Part shown: positions 54,492-63,122 of the stretch, in pieces
How the letters are laid out: every line of letters starts with the position of its first letter
Position numbering within the stretch: position 1 is the stretch's first letter
NCBI RefSeq assembly: GCF_003385595.1
Contig: NZ_QNUE01000009.1
Span: forward strand, 100,181 to 164,180
DNA from: Chryseobacterium flavum
Lineage (GTDB): Bacteria; Bacteroidota; Bacteroidia; Flavobacteriales; Weeksellaceae
DNA: 64,000 nucleotides
Reading direction: 5' to 3'
Translations under genes and position numbers: made by a program
The notes under the pieces: generated by a model
The model's input: the letters and a program-made list of their open reading frames with translations, nothing else
Told to the model about the DNA's origin: nothing
Database searches by the model: none

Positions 54492-55210
54492 TTAATATCC
54501 TTTACTTTTAAACTTTTGCCAATGATAAAATGCTGCTGAACCATTATAATTAAACCTATTTGTAATATATTATTATTTACTTTAATAATTTCTTCAATAC
54601 TAGGTGTAGGGGAGATAGCATTTCCTTGTATATTATAATATATACTGCCCCCACGCTATCAATTAAACGACCTTCAGTATTTGGAACACAATGAGAATCA
54701 ATGCAAGTGCTCCCATAATGTGTCCTTTATGGAAGACCAGTTTCGGCTCTAACAATATTTTCAACATGAGTACCAAAAATTTCTGCAGTTGTACTTTTAG
54801 GGCCAAATCTATTTTCAGGTTGAGATATCTCTCCTAAAGCAAAATATCCATAAACATGTCCCATTTCATGAGCAATAGTTGTATATAATGGAGTGCTTTC
54901 AATATCCCTTCCTGCTGTTGTCCAAACTCCTTTTGTTGACAATGTATTTAAATCTACAATATTACTTATCCCATATTTTACTTGTGAATCTCCATTTGTA
55001 TAGTTAAAGTATATATCTCTCATTTTGCCATCTTTACCCTGCCCCTGATCAAAATAATTAATCATTGTATTTCCAATAGAAGTATTTTTATCCAAATAAT
55101 TTAATCCGGCTACAGCTTTTACTACATAATCAGATAGCTTAGTAGATTCATCAACATTTGTCCATTTCCCATTACCTGATGTTGAGTTGCCCCATTATGA
55201 TACATATAAG
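54492..55210 (-). pseudogene. Frameshifted RHS toxin tip, HEMGH peptidase type
   Basis: A decayed copy of the tip in 59091-60083. The longest intact piece is 54727-55095, with TIAHEMGHVYGYFALG and TTAEIFGTHVENIVRAE. One T is missing near 55171 compared with the other copy (frame break in HNGATQHQ..NGKW), and further shifts occur after LP near 54727 and near 54640, before the final FYHWQKFKSKGY ending at 54492. It lacks RHS core upstream. Probably not expressed as a toxin. Confidence 0.7.
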
Positions 55211-55265
55211 AACCACCCAATTGCTCAGGTGGCTCCACTGTGATACAATTTACATAATGACCTAA

Positions 55266-55778
55266 TTATTGTATAGCTTTTCTATTTTCATTTAATACAA
55301 ATGAACTTATTTTAAGCTTTTTATTTTTTAAAAAGTCATAGAGGTAGAATGGCATACTGACTTCCGAACTACTAAACGAATCCCGTAATTGCAATAAATA
55401 TTCTTCGTTCCCTTTTAGATATTCATCTAGAATATAAAGAAATTCTTTATATTCTCTGGTATTTAGTTGGACAGAATTAATTTCCTCTAAAGTTGTGACA
55501 TCGCTGATATTAATTTTAAAAATTTTTTTCTCTTTGGTGCCTGGATTGTATAATAATGCTATTCCTTTTAAATTTTCAGTTGCAAGCATACTCTTATCCC
55601 AAGAAACGATCAGTATTGGTTTTCTCTCGCTTTTATTAAGAATCGATTTTAATGCTGTGAATTTCTTATGAGATATTTCTTTTCTATAATTATCCGTTTC
55701 TAAAACCTTATACTGTTTTAATAGTGGATTGCAACTTACAAAAAATAGTAAAATTAAAAAACTAAGATATTTTTTCAT
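55266..55778 (-). CDS. Lipoprotein, probable immunity to the 55781-56653 RHS tip
   Basis: 170 residues, lipobox FVSC (Cys 16). A central ILIVSWDKSMLATENLKGIA segment suggests an alpha/beta fold. Starts 2 nt after the RHS stop. No family recognised. Position in the alternating tip/lipoprotein pattern suggests a periplasm-facing antidote. Confidence 0.62.
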   Translation of the reverse strand: MKKYLSFLILLFFVSCNPLLKQYKVLETDNYRKEISHKKFTALKSILNKSERKPILIVSWDKSMLATENLKGIALLYNPGTKEKKIFKINISDVTTLEEINSVQLNTREYKEFLYILDEYLKGNEEYLLQLRDSFSSSEVSMPFYLYDFLKNKKLKISSFVLNENRKAIQ

Positions 55779-55780
55779 AT

Positions 55781-56653
55781 TTATTTCTTATTATTAAGCA
55801 TTTTATTATAAATTACTTGTACACTTGCAGGCATAGTAAAAACTCGTCTTTCTACATTTGAATTTATACCACCGTTAGTTTTATTTATTGCAGGGCTCCT
55901 TACAATAGAGTTTACTAATGTTGAAGCAGATGCCGCATCGGGACTATAACTTGTTCTTATAGGTAGATTTTGTTCTGAACGAAGAAGATTTTCAATATAA
56001 GATGCAGCTATTTCAGACTGTTTAATACTTCCCTCCAAATTATACTCATCACCATCTACCCAAACTTTCCCTAGTTCTTCCTTAGATCCAATCTGGTTTA
56101 GCCATGTATGGCCTAATTCATGAAATAATGTAACATGAAAAGGAGAATCACGTCTTTTTGAACTTTCACCAAACATAGAAGTATAGATATTTACTTCTTG
56201 ATTGAAGCCGGTATATATATCATTGTTTAATGTGAAATTTTTACCTCTAAATCTTTCAAGTTGAAATCTTTTACTATCCTGAATCGTCGCATTGATATCA
56301 TCATTTTCAAAGAGACCAAGGAATTTGCTTCCGAAGGAATCACTATTACTCCCTGTCATTGACTGCAGTGCAGAAAATATTTGTCCAACATAACTATTAC
56401 TATCAACTGTCGCTTCAACATCCCATTTTTTTGTCTCCGAATTTTGTGTGTATAATTTTCCACCGTTATAACGATAAGTAGTATCACCATCTTTGATGTC
56501 AATCCACATTCCATTGGGATCAATATATTTAATCGGATTGTTTGCAGCAAAAGAATAAGGACTAAATGGATAATACATTTCTGATAATGGATCAATTGCT
56601 CCCCATCTTCCTAAATCCGCCATATACATTCTTGCTCCATATCTAATAAACAA
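55781..56653 (-). CDS. RHS 3' module with HELGH metallopeptidase-like tip
   Basis: 290 codons; the reading frame begins with a TTG inside a terminator stem, so it has no native start. RHS tail YGARMYMADLGRWGAIDPLS and boundary NNPIKYIDPNG (39-48). The tip has LFHELGHTWLNQ (HExxH at 178-182) and SEIAASYIENLLRSEQNLP (third-ligand candidate E214), then PIRTSYSPDA. The same HExxH...E(I/A)....EN..R.E..LP.RT.Y layout occurs in 59091-60083, so the two tips are distant relatives. Likely a zinc peptidase effector. Confidence 0.72.
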   Translation of the reverse strand: MFIRYGARMYMADLGRWGAIDPLSEMYYPFSPYSFAANNPIKYIDPNGMWIDIKDGDTTYRYNGGKLYTQNSETKKWDVEATVDSNSYVGQIFSALQSMTGSNSDSFGSKFLGLFENDDINATIQDSKRFQLERFRGKNFTLNNDIYTGFNQEVNIYTSMFGESSKRRDSPFHVTLFHELGHTWLNQIGSKEELGKVWVDGDEYNLEGSIKQSEIAASYIENLLRSEQNLPIRTSYSPDAASASTLVNSIVRSPAINKTNGGINSNVERRVFTMPASVQVIYNKMLNNKK

Positions 56654-56682
56654 TAGGTTATCTCAAATTGAGATAACCTATT
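56652..56682. terminator. Terminator fused to an orphan RHS tail
   Basis: AATAGGTTATCTC / GAGATAACCTATT, 13-bp stem with AAATT loop, directly abutting the first codons of the orphan RHS frame. This placement shows the module was cut off from its original 5' part. Confidence 0.8.
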
Positions 56683-56697
56683 ACTTTAATATTTATT

Positions 56698-57234
56698 TTA
56701 CATGTTTATAGTAAATGTTTTTGCACTCCGAATAAATACAGAAAGCTTCTCAGTTTTTATATTATAAAGCAATATTTTATATTTTCCATTTGTATAAAGT
56801 TTAGATATTCTTCCAACATGTTTTTCCAATAAATATTTTTCTTTATATCCTCTTTTCTCCCAATAATTATTTAAAAAATTATCCACTTCATTACCCTCAA
56901 CTTCTAACAGTTTCCAATCATTAGATTCTTTTCCTTCATTCTTATAAGCAGAATATATGTATATCATTTGTTTATCCTTATATTCAAAGAAAAAATTATT
57001 ATTGCTCCTCGTCCAATTTATTATACCCTTAGGTAAAATTATTGAAAAATTAGTTGTAAAATATAGTTCGTGATCTGCAGAGACATTTACTTTATTTATA
57101 TACTTAAATTTATTTTCACTGTTACCATACTCAAGTATCATACTATTATTATTTATGCTATTTTTGGGTAAATCTATATATGAAGTACAAGAACTCATTA
57201 ATAATACTAGTAAAAAAAAGATTAAATATTTCAT
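56698..57234 (-). CDS. Lipoprotein, probable immunity
   Basis: 178 residues, lipobox MSSC (Cys 16). Beta-rich with FFFEYKDKQMIYIYSAY near 90. Its start is 2 nt beyond the full-length end of the JAMM-type RHS tip (57237), so it originally followed that toxin directly. No family recognised. Immunity by position. Confidence 0.62.
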   Translation of the reverse strand: MKYLIFFLLVLLMSSCTSYIDLPKNSINNNSMILEYGNSENKFKYINKVNVSADHELYFTTNFSIILPKGIINWTRSNNNFFFEYKDKQMIYIYSAYKNEGKESNDWKLLEVEGNEVDNFLNNYWEKRGYKEKYLLEKHVGRISKLYTNGKYKILLYNIKTEKLSVFIRSAKTFTINM

Positions 57235-57380
57235 AATTATTTGTTTATTTTTCCCATTGCTTTTTTAAATGACGAATAGTCTATTGTAATAATCGAACCA
57301 CTAGTATTATAAAATCCTACCGTAGGAGTATATGTATTTGGAGAAGGTGTTCCTCCTATTTGACCAGAAGGTAATGATCC

Positions 57381-58244
57381 TTAATTTTCAGTCCATCCCA
57401 AAACCATTGATGGCTGTGTATTACTAGACATATTCTTAGGGTCTTTATCTGTATTTGAAGGAGAAGGAGCTCCATAACTTGTCACATTACCCTCACTGTC
57501 ATAATGCAAAGGGTGTAAGTGTGCATCAGAAGCAGGCTTATCTCCTTTTTCTTTTAAATCCTTTTTTGCATCTGCCCATTCTTTAGGTCCTACTTCTCCA
57601 GCTTTTTCTCCAGTGACTGTTTTTGAAGATTTGCCACCTTGACCAAAGAAAAATCCTTTTTCAGTAGCTGTTTTATCTGTTTTAGCAAAATCATATATAT
57701 CATCAATTTGTTTTAATTGATCATTAGATACCTGATTAATAACATGCCCTGCGCTAATAGCGGCATCAGTATCAGCTTCTTTTTTACTGGTAGTTAAAAC
57801 TATTTTTTTATCAAGTTTTCCATCTTCAACATGTTTTGTGAGCTGCCCTTTTAAATTATAATAATCCGTAAAAGGACTTCTTCCATCCGGATCAATAAAC
57901 TTCAAAGGATTATTAAAAGCATAATTGTACGGTGACCATCTTCTCATTTTTTCCGCCAGCGGATCCACAACACTCCATCTTCCAATATCCGCCATATACA
58001 TTCTGGCTCCGTAATCATACATTCCACTCTCCTGTAATTCCTTCCCATTGTATTTATAATTCTTATAAGTATCCCGACCAAAGAATGCATTACCGGTATT
58101 GAGGTGGTTCATTCCAAACGGATAATAATCATTGGCATCCGTGATTTCAAGAGCGCCTGCGCTGTTTTTTCCAAAACTTACCCTCACATTGCCCAAATGA
58201 TCTTTGTATAAATATAGTTTTCCGTAATTCTGTAAAATGTTCAA
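57381..58244 (-). CDS. RHS 3' module with JAMM-like tip, truncated by an in-frame stop
   Basis: 287 codons from a TTG start; RHS tail as in 52664-53647, with boundary NNPLKFIDPDGR. The tip contains DAHLHP (H242, H244) and SPSNTD (S263, D266), a JAB/JAMM-type HxH..SxxD metal site with a long spacer, and an upstream EKGFFFG that could supply the Glu. The TAA at 57381-57383 is in frame with a further 48 residues (GSLPSGQIGG.. to FKKAMGKINK, stop 57237-57239), which end right before the lipoprotein gene, so the stop looks like a nonsense mutation. Confidence 0.72.
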   Translation of the reverse strand: MNILQNYGKLYLYKDHLGNVRVSFGKNSAGALEITDANDYYPFGMNHLNTGNAFFGRDTYKNYKYNGKELQESGMYDYGARMYMADIGRWSVVDPLAEKMRRWSPYNYAFNNPLKFIDPDGRSPFTDYYNLKGQLTKHVEDGKLDKKIVLTTSKKEADTDAAISAGHVINQVSNDQLKQIDDIYDFAKTDKTATEKGFFFGQGGKSSKTVTGEKAGEVGPKEWADAKKDLKEKGDKPASDAHLHPLHYDSEGNVTSYGAPSPSNTDKDPKNMSSNTQPSMVLGWTEN

Positions 58245-58510
58245 ATGCCTAGATATCGCATTTGGAGTTTTATTTACAATAATATTGCTGTTTTAGAACA
58301 TAGAAACCACTGCTAAATAACAGTGGTTTTTTTATTATTATTTCACCACGAGAGCGAGGAAATTACCTTACAGGATTTATTTTCCAACTTTTAAAATATT
58401 TAAATTATTTATACAATCGATAAACTCTTTTTTCTTTTCTTCTTTAAAATACGGAATACCTATTACACCATCTTTGATATCGGTATATTTCATTTGTATG
58501 AGTTCATAAT
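57894..58510. repeat. Long direct repeat, copy 2
   Basis: Partner of 53286-53913. Contains the RHS tail, a terminator near 58301-58333 and the 3' end of the 58377-59072 lipoprotein gene. Confidence 0.85.
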
Positions 58511-59072
58511 TCTTTAACTTCTTATCTGCAAAATAATAACTTCGAACATGAATTCTTGGCTTTGGTGTATATGGGTCTGATGCAAGACATTTTTTTAAAT
58601 CGTTCACTTTATCCTGAACTACAATCTCATATCTAAAGTATTCGTCAGGATATTTCATTTTAAAATCTTCTATTGATGTTTTTTTTGTATATAATATAAA
58701 ATTACCATCTTTAATTTTAGTATAGGAAAGACTATCAACATTTAATTTATATGAACTGGTTGTTATCTCACATACATCTTTGTTATCCATAACAAGAATT
58801 CCATTGTAATACCCATACTGATCATTGAAACCGTCTTCTATATAAATATGCGAATATTTTTTATTAGGTATAATATTACAGGATTGAGCTCCCAATAATC
58901 TATGTCTTGTTAAAGCTTCTTTCATGCCTTTACTCTCAATAGAGTCCAATTGACCAAAAGATATAAAATTATTATTCAATAAATATTCATTCATTTGTTG
59001 AAGGGATATCTTTTCTTGAGATTGACAAGAGTAAAACACAATTATAGTGAACAATACAATAATTTTTCTCAT
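58377..59072 (-). CDS. Lipoprotein, probable immunity (paralogue of 53780-54481)
   Basis: 231 residues, lipobox FYSC (Cys 16). ISLQQMNEYLLNNNF near 22-36 and LLGAQSCNIIPNKKYSHIY near 60-80 match the paralogue closely, and the last about 40 residues are nearly identical. It starts 18 nt after the stop of the HEMAH-type RHS tip. The pair tip + lipoprotein has been duplicated as a unit (here intact, at 53780-55210 decayed). Antidote role inferred. Confidence 0.68.
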   Translation of the reverse strand: MRKIIVLFTIIVFYSCQSQEKISLQQMNEYLLNNNFISFGQLDSIESKGMKEALTRHRLLGAQSCNIIPNKKYSHIYIEDGFNDQYGYYNGILVMDNKDVCEITTSSYKLNVDSLSYTKIKDGNFILYTKKTSIEDFKMKYPDEYFRYEIVVQDKVNDLKKCLASDPYTPKPRIHVRSYYFADKKLKNYELIQMKYTDIKDGVIGIPYFKEEKKKEFIDCINNLNILKVGK

Positions 59073-59090
59073 AAAATAACATTTAATTTA

Positions 59091-60083
59091 TTAATGACCC
59101 AAGTTCTTAAATTTTTGTAAGTGATATATAACAGCTCCACCATAATAGTTGTATTTGTTTTGTAGTATGCTATTATTTACCCTAAGTACACTTTCAAGAC
59201 TTGGAATAGGAGTTATCTGATTACCAGATGAATTATAAAAAATACTATTTCCAACACTATCTATTAATCTACTACCATTAGCAGGAAACTGCTTGCCAAC
59301 ACCATCTATAATTGTTTTATAGTGGGTTCTCAATGGAAGCCCTGTCTCTGCTCTTATGATATTCTCAGCATGTGTACCAAAAATTTCTGCTGTGGTTGAT
59401 TCGTCTCCAAATCTTTCATCTGATTGAGCTATTTGACCTAGTGCAAAATATCCGTAAATATGTGCCATTTCGTGCCCAATTGTCGTATATAAAGGAGAAT
59501 ATTGACCATCTTTTCCTGCTGTTGTCCAAACTCCTTTTGTTGACAATGTATTTAAATCTACAATATTATCTCTCATTTTGCCATCTTTACCCTGCCCCTG
59601 ATCAAAATAATTAATCATTGTATTTCCAATAGAAGTATTTTTATCCAAATAATTTAATCCGGCTACAGCTTTTACTACATAATCAGATAGCTTAGTAGAT
59701 TCATCAACATTTGTCCATTTCCCATTTACCTGATGTTGAGTTGCCCCGTTATGATACCTATATTGAGTACCGTCTTCGTCATTAATATATATCCATTCAC
59801 CATTAATATCAATAAATTTAATTGGATTTCCAGCAACATAATTATAAGGTGACATAGAATTATAATTCTCACTATAATTATCCACTACTCCCCATCTACC
59901 TAAATCAGCCATATACATCCTTGCACCATAGTCATAGAAACCGGATTCCTGTAATTCCTTGCCATTGTATTTATAGCTTAAGTAACTTCCTATATAACCT
60001 TTTATTCCTCCTATGTGGTTTAATCCGAATTTGTTTAGTACAAGTATCGTGTCATAAAAAGTCCCAACATCAATACAAACCAA
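59091..60083 (-). CDS. RHS 3' module with HEMAH metallopeptidase-like tip
   Basis: 330 codons. After about 20 residues of unrelated start comes RHS core (LNHIGGIKGYIGSYLSYKYN, ELQESGFYDYGARMYM, DLGRWGVVD) and the boundary GNPIKFIDINGEW near 86-97. The tip has TTIGHEMAHIYGYFALGQI (HExxH 204-208), TTAEIFGTHAENIIRAE (E233) and GLPLRTHY. Compared with its decayed copy it lacks 17 residues in frame after KMRD. A zinc peptidase effector is the best guess. The next gene encodes the paired lipoprotein. Confidence 0.75.
   Translation of the reverse strand: MVCIDVGTFYDTILVLNKFGLNHIGGIKGYIGSYLSYKYNGKELQESGFYDYGARMYMADLGRWGVVDNYSENYNSMSPYNYVAGNPIKFIDINGEWIYINDEDGTQYRYHNGATQHQVNGKWTNVDESTKLSDYVVKAVAGLNYLDKNTSIGNTMINYFDQGQGKDGKMRDNIVDLNTLSTKGVWTTAGKDGQYSPLYTTIGHEMAHIYGYFALGQIAQSDERFGDESTTAEIFGTHAENIIRAETGLPLRTHYKTIIDGVGKQFPANGSRLIDSVGNSIFYNSSGNQITPIPSLESVLRVNNSILQNKYNYYGGAVIYHLQKFKNLGH
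59911..60030. repeat. Exact 120-nt direct repeat, copy 1
   Basis: Identical base for base to 63881-64000. It encodes RHS core from GLNHIGG to the MYM of YGARMYM. The identity continues to the window edge, so the true repeat may be longer. Confidence 0.95.
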
Positions 60084-60708
60084 GGACTTTTTTTAAATAA
60101 TCATTAACAAGATTCTTTTTCTCTTTATACATATATGGTGTATGTGATTTACTTTCAGGATCATAAAGTATAACTTCAGAATATTTAACCCTAAATAAAT
60201 ACATCGGTTTTTTAACAATTAACTTCTGTTTCAAAAATAGAGACATCATTTGTGTATTCTTATCGATATATAATGAATCTATTTCCGAACCTTTATTTTC
60301 TAAATATTCATTTTGTATTTCATAATTATATCGAATTGAATAATTGCCTATGTGACTAGGATTAATATTTTTGTTTCTCTCGAACCAAGGTAAAAATATA
60401 TTACGATCACTCTGTCCAACAGTATATGTTATTTGTAATGTGTTATTTTTCATTGCGGTCAATCCTAAGCCCATATAAGGAGCAATAGTAACTTTTTCTT
60501 TAAGATTCCCTTTAGTATCGAATAATTGAATTGACGGTGCTCCTTCATCTGTTGTATATCTAATACGTACTATCTCTGTTTTTCCTGCAAGTATTTGATA
60601 AGAAAAACCGGGACCTTCCAATTTATCGAAACTGGAGTTTCCACATCCTATAATAGATAACAATAGTAATAAAAGTAAACAAATATTTATTATTTTCGAT
60701 CTCCCCAT
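60070..60708 (-). CDS. Lipoprotein, probable immunity to the 60710-61198 tip
   Basis: 212 residues, lipobox IIGC (Cys 22) after a Leu-rich signal peptide. Beta-sandwich-like mature part (SYQILAGKTEIVRIRYTTDE). Its start is 2 nt past the stop of the Ntox44-like toxin fragment. Its 3' end overlaps the beginning of the next RHS fragment by 14 nt, marking a recombination join. No family recognised. Confidence 0.62.
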   Translation of the reverse strand: MGRSKIINICLLLLLLLSIIGCGNSSFDKLEGPGFSYQILAGKTEIVRIRYTTDEGAPSIQLFDTKGNLKEKVTIAPYMGLGLTAMKNNTLQITYTVGQSDRNIFLPWFERNKNINPSHIGNYSIRYNYEIQNEYLENKGSEIDSLYIDKNTQMMSLFLKQKLIVKKPMYLFRVKYSEVILYDPESKSHTPYMYKEKKNLVNDYLKKVLGLY

Positions 60709-60709
60709 A

Positions 60710-61198
60710 TTATTTGCGTTTTTTGATTATTCCTTCGGCTGTCGTCACATTTTCATAGCCCAACCGCTGAAATAGATTTGAGTTAAAGTTTTCACCATAA
60801 GTTGGGAAACCTCTTTTTAATGCTTCATTTTTCCAATACGAATTGTTAAAAATTAGCCCCATTTTACTATTCCCTGATAGATTAAATCCTCCTGCGTTCA
60901 ACATGAAATCCATTTTATTTTGTCCTGTTATTGAAGCTGCCCTACCTGCTGCAAAGTTTCCAACATCTCTGGCTGAAACGTATACCCCTTCTGCTATTTG
61001 TGAGCCAGCGTACAACCCGCCACCATTTTGTGTCTTATAATCAAACTTATTTCCATTACCTCCATTCCAGGCGTAACCCATTCTTGCAAAAAAAGCTCCC
61101 TTGAATTCGTTACCATCAGACATTGCTTTACTGAAATCTGCCAGCCAATCTCTAGCCTGGTAAGAACCAAAATTTATTTTACCAGCTTCCTCACCACT
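60710..61198 (-). pseudogene. Orphan toxin tip, Ntox44-like
   Basis: The open frame starts after a stop at 61199-61201 and has its first ATG at 61123 (137 residues from there). Sequence: FGSYQARDWLADFSKAMSDG, GYAWNGGNGNKFDYKTQNGG, then YVSARDVGNFAAGRAAS with the DxGNxxAG pattern I associate with bacterial toxin 44 tips. A short piece in another frame (DNDKVVRKLVK) lies at 61166-61210, so the 5' side is frameshifted. No RHS core remains. Unlike the other tips it has no HExxH. Confidence 0.55.
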
Positions 61199-61286
61199 TT
61201 ATCGTTGTCCATTTTAAGATATAAATGATAATTAAAATATGGTGATGGTAAACCATTTTGAATTGAGGATAATTTGTCTATTAATT

Positions 61287-61326
61287 TTTATTATTGATTT
61301 CCTGTAAGCAGGAAACCAATAATAAA
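61287..61326. terminator. Hairpin between modules
   Basis: TTTATTATTGATTTCCTG pairs with CAGGAAACCAATAATAAA (one mismatch) around TAAG, with A and T runs outside. A likely terminator in a stretch otherwise without genes (61199-61368). Confidence 0.7.
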
Positions 61327-61368
61327 AAAAACGATAGTGCTAAAATTTGATTTCTATAATTAAATCCG

Positions 61369-61806
61369 TTAATTTTCCTTTTTATTCTCGCCAAAGAATT
61401 TGCCTCTAGAGTTTATTAAGACAAAAGTAGAAGGTATTTCTCTATAACTACGAGCTTGTAATAAAGTATCCTTTTCTACAATTATAAATGCACCAAGTTG
61501 CTCCATAGTCGACACTGTAGGCTTCTTTGGAACCATTTTAAACCGATAATGATGAAACGCCTTTATTTCTTCTAACACCTCTAAATCCGGCTGTCTATAA
61601 TTATTTTTTGTATAATAATTATCTTTATAAGAAAGCACTACAATAGTGTCTTTCCTTTGATTTAAGGCTTCTATTTTAAATACATAATCATATTCTTTGA
61701 GACTTAAAATTAGACAATCACAAGTTGTATTATTTTGCACCAGTTTTTCAGTAGAGCAAGACGTGAATATCATTAACAGCAGGCTGTCTATTATTATAGT
61801 TCTCAT
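61369..61806 (-). CDS. Lipoprotein, probable immunity
   Basis: 145 residues, lipobox FTSC (Cys 17). The mature part has a Cys-Asp-Cys (TTCDCLILSLKEYDY) and a Lys/Asn-rich C-terminus. It starts 20 nt after the stop of the tip fragment at 61826-62131. Immunity by position; family unknown. Confidence 0.6.
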   Translation of the reverse strand: MRTIIIDSLLLMIFTSCSTEKLVQNNTTCDCLILSLKEYDYVFKIEALNQRKDTIVVLSYKDNYYTKNNYRQPDLEVLEEIKAFHHYRFKMVPKKPTVSTMEQLGAFIIVEKDTLLQARSYREIPSTFVLINSRGKFFGENKKEN

Positions 61807-61825
61807 TTATTAGATAAATCATTTA

Positions 61826-62131
61826 TTAGTAGTTCGACATTAATTCCTGGATAATTGGGTGTGGTTTGTTAATATATAGTTTTCCATCTACCGGGTCTTG
61901 TGATTTAACAGGAGCAATATGTCTTGGATCAATTCGTTCAGTTTCATTATGAGCTTTTTCGTACGCTTTAAATTCCGCAGTAGTCTTATCAAAAGTTGGA
62001 ATACCACTACCAGGAGAATTTACTCCACCAAGATAGGATTCGATTACTTCATGCAACACAGAGACACCATTCGGCATACCATAAAATTCATCAATCTTCT
62101 GAGTTTGTTCAGGATTAACCGTTTGATTAGT
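61826..62131 (-). pseudogene. Orphan toxin tip, HEVIE type
   Basis: Open for 101 codons behind a stop at 62132-62134, first ATG at 62077. NPEQTQKIDEFYGMPNG then SVLHEVIESYLGG, a His-Glu pair (HExxE), and AYEKAHNETERIDPRHIAP. The middle resembles a peptidase-like or related alpha-helical toxin tip; the RHS core is gone. The next gene downstream is a lipoprotein. Not assigned to a named family. Confidence 0.5.
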
Positions 62132-62204
62132 CTATTTTCCACTTTTCAAATAGACAAGGAAGTCTCTACAGGTACAATATTAAATGAATAATCGGTTCCT
62201 ATTT

Positions 62205-62642
62205 TTATTCAGGGACGTTTTGATGTTCTATATTTGTTACTTTACCGTTATAAATATATATATTTACATAATATGGCTCTCCGATATTAGGGAAATAAGT
62301 TTCACTTCTAAAGTACTTGTGATTATTGCACAATAATAACTCCTCGTTTTGGAAATATGTTTTATAAATTTTTTGTTCAATTAACAATGGCGTAGTGTTA
62401 ACCATTTTTAAATAATATTTATCCTTTTCATACACAGGTAGTCCATATGCTATTCCAATTAAAGAGTCCTTTTCTACAACATCAGTATAAAGATACAATA
62501 CGCTTCTACTTTTGTTAGTTGAAGTTTTAGCTACCATTTCTTCGGCCTCTTTTGTAATAGCTTCACTAATATTACTTTTTCTTTTACATGATAAAAGCAT
62601 GCAGGTGACAAGCATAAAAACAATTTTATTTTTTAACCTCAT
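62205..62642 (-). CDS. Lipoprotein, possible immunity
   Basis: 145 residues from ATG 62642 (MRLKNKIVFMLVTCMLLSC, lipobox MLLSC). A helix (AITKEAEEMVAKTS) then strands. No family recognised. Lies between an anchored lipoprotein gene and a toxin remnant, so its original partner is unclear. Confidence 0.58.
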   Translation of the reverse strand: MRLKNKIVFMLVTCMLLSCKRKSNISEAITKEAEEMVAKTSTNKSRSVLYLYTDVVEKDSLIGIAYGLPVYEKDKYYLKMVNTTPLLIEQKIYKTYFQNEELLLCNNHKYFRSETYFPNIGEPYYVNIYIYNGKVTNIEHQNVPE

Positions 62643-62725
62643 AATTTGAAGAATCATAGATTACGGTTTCATTTGAATGGGGTAAACAACGCGATCTGAG
62701 CAAAGTGATCCTATATAAGTTGTAC

Positions 62726-63118
62726 TTATCTTACGTTACTTTTAAGCCAGATACTATCAATTGTTGATAAACTGTTATTTACAATAGCAAAACGAGCATC
62801 TTCGAAAACTTTGAAATGTACATTATTCGAAGAATCTTTACCAAATTGTATGGTTTTAATTTTTTTTCTAATACTTACATGTCTATTGCTTTTTGTGGAA
62901 GAATTGAATTGAATTTTTGACAAGTTCAACTTAAGGTTTTCTTTTTTATAACAAATTACTGTAGAGTCTAGTTTTGCCTCATTTTCGACTAAATAGATAA
63001 TACTGTGGTTATTATTTAGAAGCCTAACCTGATAATTATCTTTAAAAATATATTCAGAATAACTATTGCAAGATATTAAACTTAACGAAAATAAAACCAT
63101 AAAATTTTTTTCTTTCAT
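62726..63118 (-). CDS. Lipoprotein, probable immunity to the HEVRH tip
   Basis: 130 residues, lipobox LISC (Cys 17). Beta-rich with VRLLNNNHSIIYLVENEAK. It starts 4 nt after the stop of the 63123-63497 toxin frame. Family unknown. Confidence 0.62.
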   Translation of the reverse strand: MKEKNFMVLFSLSLISCNSYSEYIFKDNYQVRLLNNNHSIIYLVENEAKLDSTVICYKKENLKLNLSKIQFNSSTKSNRHVSIRKKIKTIQFGKDSSNNVHFKVFEDARFAIVNNSLSTIDSIWLKSNVR

Positions 63119-63122
63119 ATAA

